From an uncultured Verrucomicrobiota bacterium (GTDB taxonomy: Bacteria > Verrucomicrobiota > Kiritimatiellia > RFP12 > UBA1067): a stretch of 9,337 bases of DNA. Positions 5,557 through 9,337 of the stretch are shown here, piece by piece. The notes beneath the pieces are model-generated. The model ran no database searches and was not told the origin of the DNA. It worked only from the letters and a program-made list of their open reading frames with translations. Made by a program: the position numbers and the translations under genes. The number at the start of each line of letters is the position of its first letter. Positions within the stretch are counted from its first letter, which is position 1. Location of the stretch: positions 1 through 9,337 of the forward strand of contig CAMPAA010000120.1 in the NCBI GenBank assembly GCA_946631345.1, given 5' to 3'.

Positions 5557-7193
5557 AGAACCGCCGGGCCATACTGTTCTTCCTTGCGTGGAGCATTGCG
5601 TTTGCGCTGGCGCTCGCGCTGCTGTCGTTCGGGCGACATCCGGCGGAGGACTCGCACCGGCCCTACCTGTCGGCGCTCGATGTGGGCAAGGTGGCGAAGC
5701 TGGAGCTTGACCGCGCAAGGCCAGGCGGTGCCGTGGAGCGCATACGGCTGTCGCGCACGGGCGGCAGATGGCGGATAGAGGCTCCGATATCGGCTGAGGC
5801 GGATGATGCGACGGTCAAGCGCATGGTCAACGCCGTGGCCTTCGCGGAGCCGGTGGACGCGCTCTCCCAAAGCGACATGGCGTCGCTCGGCAGGTCGCTC
5901 AGGGACTTTGGCCTGTCGTCGCCTAAGATCACGGTGATGTTGGCGTCCGAAGAAGGTCAGGAGACGATAGAGGTGGGGCGTGTGACGCATTTTGGCGATG
6001 AGGTGTATGTGCGCCGCGATGGGGAGGATGGCGTGTTCACGGTGTCCGTGCAGGTGGAGCGAGAGCTGTCGCGGCCGCTCGACGAGCTGCGGCGGCGACG
6101 CCTGTTTACCATCGGGCGCGGTGATGTGGCGGCGATCGGCATGCGCGGTGCGGGCGGCAAGTTCTCGCGCCTTACCAAGGAAAAGGGCTCTTGGCGGCTG
6201 ACCGAGCCGATGGAGGCGCCTGCCGACAAGGCGGTTGTGGAGGAGCTCATCGGCGAGCTGTGTTCGGCACAGGCGAATGGGTTTGCCGCGGCAGGCGCTC
6301 ACGGCGCTCCCGCCGGCATGGGCGACAGCGAAGGGTACTTCATCTCGCTCCGGGACTCCTTCGGGAATGTGGAGAAGCTGGTGCTCGGCCCGCCCGCCAG
6401 CACCAACGAGATATGGGCGCTCACGCCTGAGGGGGTGGTTGTGCGCACGGATGCGGCCCTGCTCCCGTTCTGCCGCAAGCGCCAGAAGATGCTTGAGGAC
6501 ACGCGCGTTTTCCCGGCGGAGCCGCAGTCGGTGATCAGCTACTCCATAGCGGACGGATACCCTGCGTACCTCATATCGCACACGAACGCCGCCGCGCCGT
6601 GGCGGATGACCTCGCCCGTGGACGCGACGGCAGATGCTGATCTGGCGAAGAGGATGCTTGAACGCATCCTGGCATTGCGAGGCGTCGATCTCGCGCAAGA
6701 CCCGGACAAGGGCGCGCTCAGCATCTCCGTAGCCACCGATTACACGAACTTCCCGGTGCGCATGGTCTCGGCCAGCTTCCTGCCGGATGGATTTCGTCTG
6801 GACAACCTGCGAGACAAGCTGCTTGTTAGGTACGCACGTGCGGACGTGCGGAGAATACGGGTGAAGACCGCAGCCGGCATTGAGTGGGATGCTACGGCGT
6901 CCGAGCCTCTGCTTGCATGCATCGAGAAGGGCATAATCGCCGAAACCGTGGAACGGGTGGCAGTCCGCGAGGAGGATCTCGACCGGTATGGGCTGAAGTC
7001 GCCATCGTTCACCCTGTCGCTCGAGCTCAATGGCGGGGACTCCGCAATGCGCAAGCTGCTGCTTGGTGCGGCGGCGCCAGGCGGGGGCCGGTTCGCGATG
7101 ATTGGCGGGACGGAGTCCGCGTTCGTGCTGTCGGCGGCGACGGTGTCGGCGCTGACGAAACCTGTTGACGAAACTTTGGAGAAAACAAGATGA
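5553..7193 (+). CDS. DUF4340 domain protein, membrane-anchored, multi-module
   Basis: This 546-residue protein is of the DUF4340 type, a family of unknown function that often follows GldA/GldFG-like genes. Residues 7-26 form one hydrophobic N-terminal helix after a basic start (MKNRR), so the rest should be held outside the inner membrane. The chain seems built of repeated modules. WRIEAPISAEAD (73), WRLTEPMEAPAD (214) and WRMTSPVDATAD (350) are clear repeats, and GIEWDATAS (443) may be a degenerate fourth. Module starts repeat as DVGKV (43), DVAAI (191), QSVIS (325) and DVRRI (431). LRDFGLSSPKITVML (117-131) recurs as LDRYGLKSPSFTLSL (476-490). A soluble, beta-rich periplasmic partner of the ABC complex is likely but inferred. 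Starts and stops overlap both neighbours by ATGA, and AAGGAGG supports this start. Confidence 0.82.
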   Translation: MKNRRAILFFLAWSIAFALALALLSFGRHPAEDSHRPYLSALDVGKVAKLELDRARPGGAVERIRLSRTGGRWRIEAPISAEADDATVKRMVNAVAFAEPVDALSQSDMASLGRSLRDFGLSSPKITVMLASEEGQETIEVGRVTHFGDEVYVRRDGEDGVFTVSVQVERELSRPLDELRRRRLFTIGRGDVAAIGMRGAGGKFSRLTKEKGSWRLTEPMEAPADKAVVEELIGELCSAQANGFAAAGAHGAPAGMGDSEGYFISLRDSFGNVEKLVLGPPASTNEIWALTPEGVVVRTDAALLPFCRKRQKMLEDTRVFPAEPQSVISYSIADGYPAYLISHTNAAAPWRMTSPVDATADADLAKRMLERILALRGVDLAQDPDKGALSISVATDYTNFPVRMVSASFLPDGFRLDNLRDKLLVRYARADVRRIRVKTAAGIEWDATASEPLLACIEKGIIAETVERVAVREEDLDRYGLKSPSFTLSLELNGGDSAMRKLLLGAAAPGGGRFAMIGGTESAFVLSAATVSALTKPVDETLEKTR

Positions 7194-8233
7194 AAGTGAT
7201 GATAACTGGAGGAAGCGGATTCCTCGGCATAAACCTTGTGCGCAAGCTGCGCGAGAGGGGCGTTGAAGAGATACGCGTGCTCGACATAGCGGATTTCGAC
7301 TACCCGGAGAAGAACGAGCCGTGGCTCAAATTCACGCTCGGCGACGTGCGTGACGCGGCTGCGGTGGACCGGATATCCGAAGGCTGCGACGTGGTGGTGA
7401 ACACGGCTGCCGCGCTTCCGCTCTATTCGCCGGAGGACATCCGCACAACCGAAGTGGACGGCATACGCAACGTGCTCGCCGCCGCGAAGCGGTTGGGCGT
7501 GAAGCGCGTGGTGCAGATATCCTCCACGGCGGTGTACGGGGTGCCAAAGAAGCATCCGATCTACGAGGACGACCAGCTGATCGGGGTGGGGCCGTACGGC
7601 CATGCGAAGATCGAGGCGGAGGATATCTGCCGCAAGGCGCGCGCCGACGGGCAGACGGTATGCGTGATCAGGCCGAAGAGCTTCATCGGCCCAGAGCGGC
7701 TCGGCGTGTTCGCGCTCTTCTACGACTGGGCGTATACCGGTCACGGCTTTCCGATGATCGGCAGCGGGGAAAACAGGTATCAGCTGATGGACGTGGAGGA
7801 CCTCTGCGACGCCATCTGGAACGCCATGACCTACCCTGACGACAGGGTGAACACAGAGTTCAACATCGGCGCGAAGGAGTTCACCACGATGAAGGAGGAC
7901 TATCAGGCCGTTCTCGACAGGGCCGGCCACGGCAAGCGGATACACGGCCTGCCGGTGAAGCCGATCGTGTTCATCCTGCGCATCCTGGAGAAGCTGCACC
8001 TCTCGCCGCTCTATCCGTGGGTGTACGAGACGGCGTCGACAGACAGCTTCGTGTCGATAGAGCGGGCCGAGCGGATGCTCGACTTCAGGCCTCGCTTCTC
8101 GAACAAGGATGCGCTCGTGAGGAACTACGACTGGTACTGCGCGCATCTTTCGGAGTTCGCAGGAAAGACAGGCGTATCCCACCGTGTGCCATGGAAGCAG
8201 GGGCTGCTCGCCTGCGCCAAATGGTTCTTCTGA
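7190..8233 (+). CDS. NAD-dependent epimerase/dehydratase, extended SDR family
   Basis: This 347-residue enzyme is of the extended short-chain dehydrogenase family, which mostly acts on nucleotide sugars in the cytosol. The Rossmann motif TGGSGFLG (6-13) binds NAD(P). GDVRD (51-55) is the usual adenine-contacting segment, and NTAAALPLY (71-79) follows. The catalytic residues fit as Ser112/Thr113 with Tyr136 and Lys140 in PYGHAK. RPKSFIGPERLG (161-172) is the conserved substrate-side stretch. The C-terminal domain ends in a hydrophobic CAKWFF without a clear membrane helix. The substrate cannot be read from sequence; UDP- or GDP-sugar epimerase, dehydratase or reductase are all possible, as are sterol-type substrates of the wider family. 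The start overlaps the DUF4340 stop (ATGA), with GGAG at 7178-7181, so it belongs to the same operon. The downstream hexose-phosphate mutase supports a sugar role. Confidence 0.9.
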   Translation: MKVMITGGSGFLGINLVRKLRERGVEEIRVLDIADFDYPEKNEPWLKFTLGDVRDAAAVDRISEGCDVVVNTAAALPLYSPEDIRTTEVDGIRNVLAAAKRLGVKRVVQISSTAVYGVPKKHPIYEDDQLIGVGPYGHAKIEAEDICRKARADGQTVCVIRPKSFIGPERLGVFALFYDWAYTGHGFPMIGSGENRYQLMDVEDLCDAIWNAMTYPDDRVNTEFNIGAKEFTTMKEDYQAVLDRAGHGKRIHGLPVKPIVFILRILEKLHLSPLYPWVYETASTDSFVSIERAERMLDFRPRFSNKDALVRNYDWYCAHLSEFAGKTGVSHRVPWKQGLLACAKWFF

Positions 8234-8283
8234 ATCCGGCAGCGACACTGACCGAAATACATTTCAATCAACAACAAAGAAAA

Positions 8284-8288
8284 AAGGA
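8284..8288 (+). promoter_or_regulatory. Ribosome binding site of the phosphohexomutase gene
   Basis: AAGGA lies 8 nt before the ATG at 8297 in the A-rich end of the 63-nt spacer 8234-8296. A second ATG at 8292 is only 3 nt from it and out of frame with the mutase, so 8297 is the start. I saw no terminator in this spacer and no convincing promoter, so the mutase is probably part of the upstream transcript. Confidence 0.6.
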
Positions 8289-8296
8289 ACAATGCA

Positions 8297-9337
8297 ATGG
8301 GCATCTTCAAGGCATATGACATCCGTGGAATCTACGGAACGGATCTGACCGAGGAAATCTTCTACAAGATTGCGCGCGCGTACGCGCGCTTTCTGGGTAA
8401 GCCGCGCAGGATCGTGGTGGCGCGCGACTGCCGCACATCCTCCGACGCGCTCTTCACGGCATTCGCGAAAGGCCTCAACGACGTTGGCGTGGACGTGATA
8501 GACATCGGTCTCGCCTCAACCCCGATGAGCTACTTCGCCAACGGCACGCTCAAGCCGGACGGCTCGGTGATGATAACGGCCTCCCATAACACGAAGGAGT
8601 GGAACGGCTGCAAGCTATGCCGCGCCAACGCAGTGCCGATCTCCGGCGCTACGGGCATCAAGGACATCGAGCGGATGGTCGAGACGGGCGATCTCGGCGA
8701 AGACGCCGCCGTGAAGGGAACGACGGCCAAGGTTGACGTTCTCGCCGACTATGCTGCGCACGTGCGCACCTTCGAGCGCATGGCGAGGCCGCTCCACATA
8801 GCCTGCGACTTCGCAAACGGCATGGGCATCTGCGAGGCGGCGTCCTTCCGCGGCTCTCCGCTCACCTACGACGGGCTGTACGAGACGTTCGACGGCAACT
8901 TCCCGAACCACGACGCGAACCCGCTCCACGTGGAGACCATGCGCGACCTTCAGGAGCTCATCCGCGCGAATCCCGGCAAGTATGCGTTCGGTGTGGCGTT
9001 CGACGGCGACGCCGACCGCGCCGGGTTCGTTGACGAGAAGGGCGACGTCATCCCGATGGACTTCACCACGGCGCTGATCGCCGAGGATATGCTCGCCGCC
9101 AACCCCGGCGCGGTCTGCTTCTACGACCTTCGCTCCACGAAGATGTGCGAGGAGACGATCAAGGCCGCAGGCGGCCGCCCGATGATGAGCCGCGTGGGGC
9201 ACTCCTTCATCAAGGCCCAGATGCGCGAGAACGACGCCGTGTTCGCGGGCGAGCTCTCGGGCCACTACTACTTCAAGGCGAACTTCACCGCAGAGTCCTC
9301 GTCTATGGCCACTTTCGCCCTCGCGAACATCGTCTCG
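8297..9337 (+). CDS. Phosphomannomutase/phosphoglucomutase (ManB/AlgC type), 3' end missing
   Basis: The first 347 residues of an alpha-D-phosphohexomutase, open at the window edge; the family is about 450-470 residues long. It interconverts hexose 6- and 1-phosphates (mannose and/or glucose), feeding GDP-mannose or UDP-glucose synthesis for surface polysaccharide. It starts with FKAYDIRGIYG (4-14), typical of ManB/CpsG/AlgC. The phosphoserine loop is TASHN (94-98, Ser96). The metal loop is DGDADR (236-241). DGNFPNHDANPL (199-210) and GHSFIKAQMR (301-310) are conserved family stretches, and the sugar-binding loop is GELSGHYYF (318-326). The domain 4 phosphate-binding loop lies beyond the edge. 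The Glu-x-Ser-Gly-His loop fits PMM/PGM rather than phosphoglucosamine mutase. It follows the epimerase gene by 63 nt on the same strand. Confidence 0.95.
   Translation, partial: MGIFKAYDIRGIYGTDLTEEIFYKIARAYARFLGKPRRIVVARDCRTSSDALFTAFAKGLNDVGVDVIDIGLASTPMSYFANGTLKPDGSVMITASHNTKEWNGCKLCRANAVPISGATGIKDIERMVETGDLGEDAAVKGTTAKVDVLADYAAHVRTFERMARPLHIACDFANGMGICEAASFRGSPLTYDGLYETFDGNFPNHDANPLHVETMRDLQELIRANPGKYAFGVAFDGDADRAGFVDEKGDVIPMDFTTALIAEDMLAANPGAVCFYDLRSTKMCEETIKAAGGRPMMSRVGHSFIKAQMRENDAVFAGELSGHYYFKANFTAESSSMATFALANIVS

Noticed and set aside
5307..6698. 463-codon open frame on the - strand
   Set aside because: It is antisense to the permease end and the DUF4340 gene; Arg/His-rich shadow with no recognisable domain.
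6740..8248. 502-codon open frame on the - strand
   Set aside because: It is antisense to the DUF4340 and epimerase genes, both with clear motifs. The translation is Arg/His/Val-rich with no domain, as expected from GC-rich codon usage on the other strand.
8234..8296. Possible promoter or terminator between the epimerase and mutase genes
   Set aside because: TACATT has no good -35 at the right distance, and no stable inverted repeat with a T-tract is present.
1..9337. CRISPR array, insertion sequence, phage or toxin-antitoxin module
   Set aside because: No regularly spaced repeats, terminal inverted repeats, transposase or integrase motifs, or small toxin/antitoxin pairs were found, and composition looks uniform along the window.

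Overview
The window is GC-rich bacterial chromosome, and nearly every base is used by genes that overlap or almost touch. No mobile element, CRISPR array, integrase or rRNA was seen. The gene set (TatA, thymidylate kinase, HolB, RicT/PSP1, a GldA / fused GldF-GldG / DUF4340 cassette, and sugar-nucleotide enzymes) fits a diderm bacterium. My best guess is the PVC group (Verrucomicrobiota/Kiritimatiellota-like). That is an inference from gene content and gene style, and nothing here proves it.

Left block (1-2570, + strand). The last 33 codons of an unrecognised gene are followed by tatA, tmk, holB and a ricT-type PSP1 gene. Spacings are 18 nt, 20 nt, a 28-nt overlap and a 1-nt overlap, so this looks like one transcript. 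The tmk-holB-ricT order resembles the Firmicutes tmk-yaaQ-yaaR-holB-yaaT cluster without yaaQ/yaaR. A hairpin at 2551-2570 ends the block.

Centre (2551-2872). Two tRNA genes lie on the - strand: tRNA-Leu(GAG), then tRNA-Tyr(GTA), both with encoded CCA. They run towards the ricT hairpin, which has a T-tract on either side and probably terminates both directions. Their promoter (2817-2845) is back to back with a + strand promoter (2836-2864) for the next operon. The two -35 boxes share a GCATGC palindrome.

Right block (2873-9337, + strand). Four genes are chained by 4-nt ATGA overlaps: an ABC ATPase (GldA-like), a fused ABC-2 permease plus GldG-like protein, a DUF4340 protein, and an extended SDR epimerase/dehydratase. 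After 63 nt comes a phosphomannomutase/phosphoglucomutase, cut off by the window end. The first three make a complete ABC-2-type envelope machine of the GldAFG family. Its role outside gliding Bacteroidetes is not established. The last two point to sugar-nucleotide or surface-polysaccharide synthesis.

The parts most worth a second look are the GldA/GldFG/DUF4340 cassette and its coupling to a sugar epimerase, the apparent four-module repeat inside the DUF4340 protein, and the possibly leaderless promoter that drives it.
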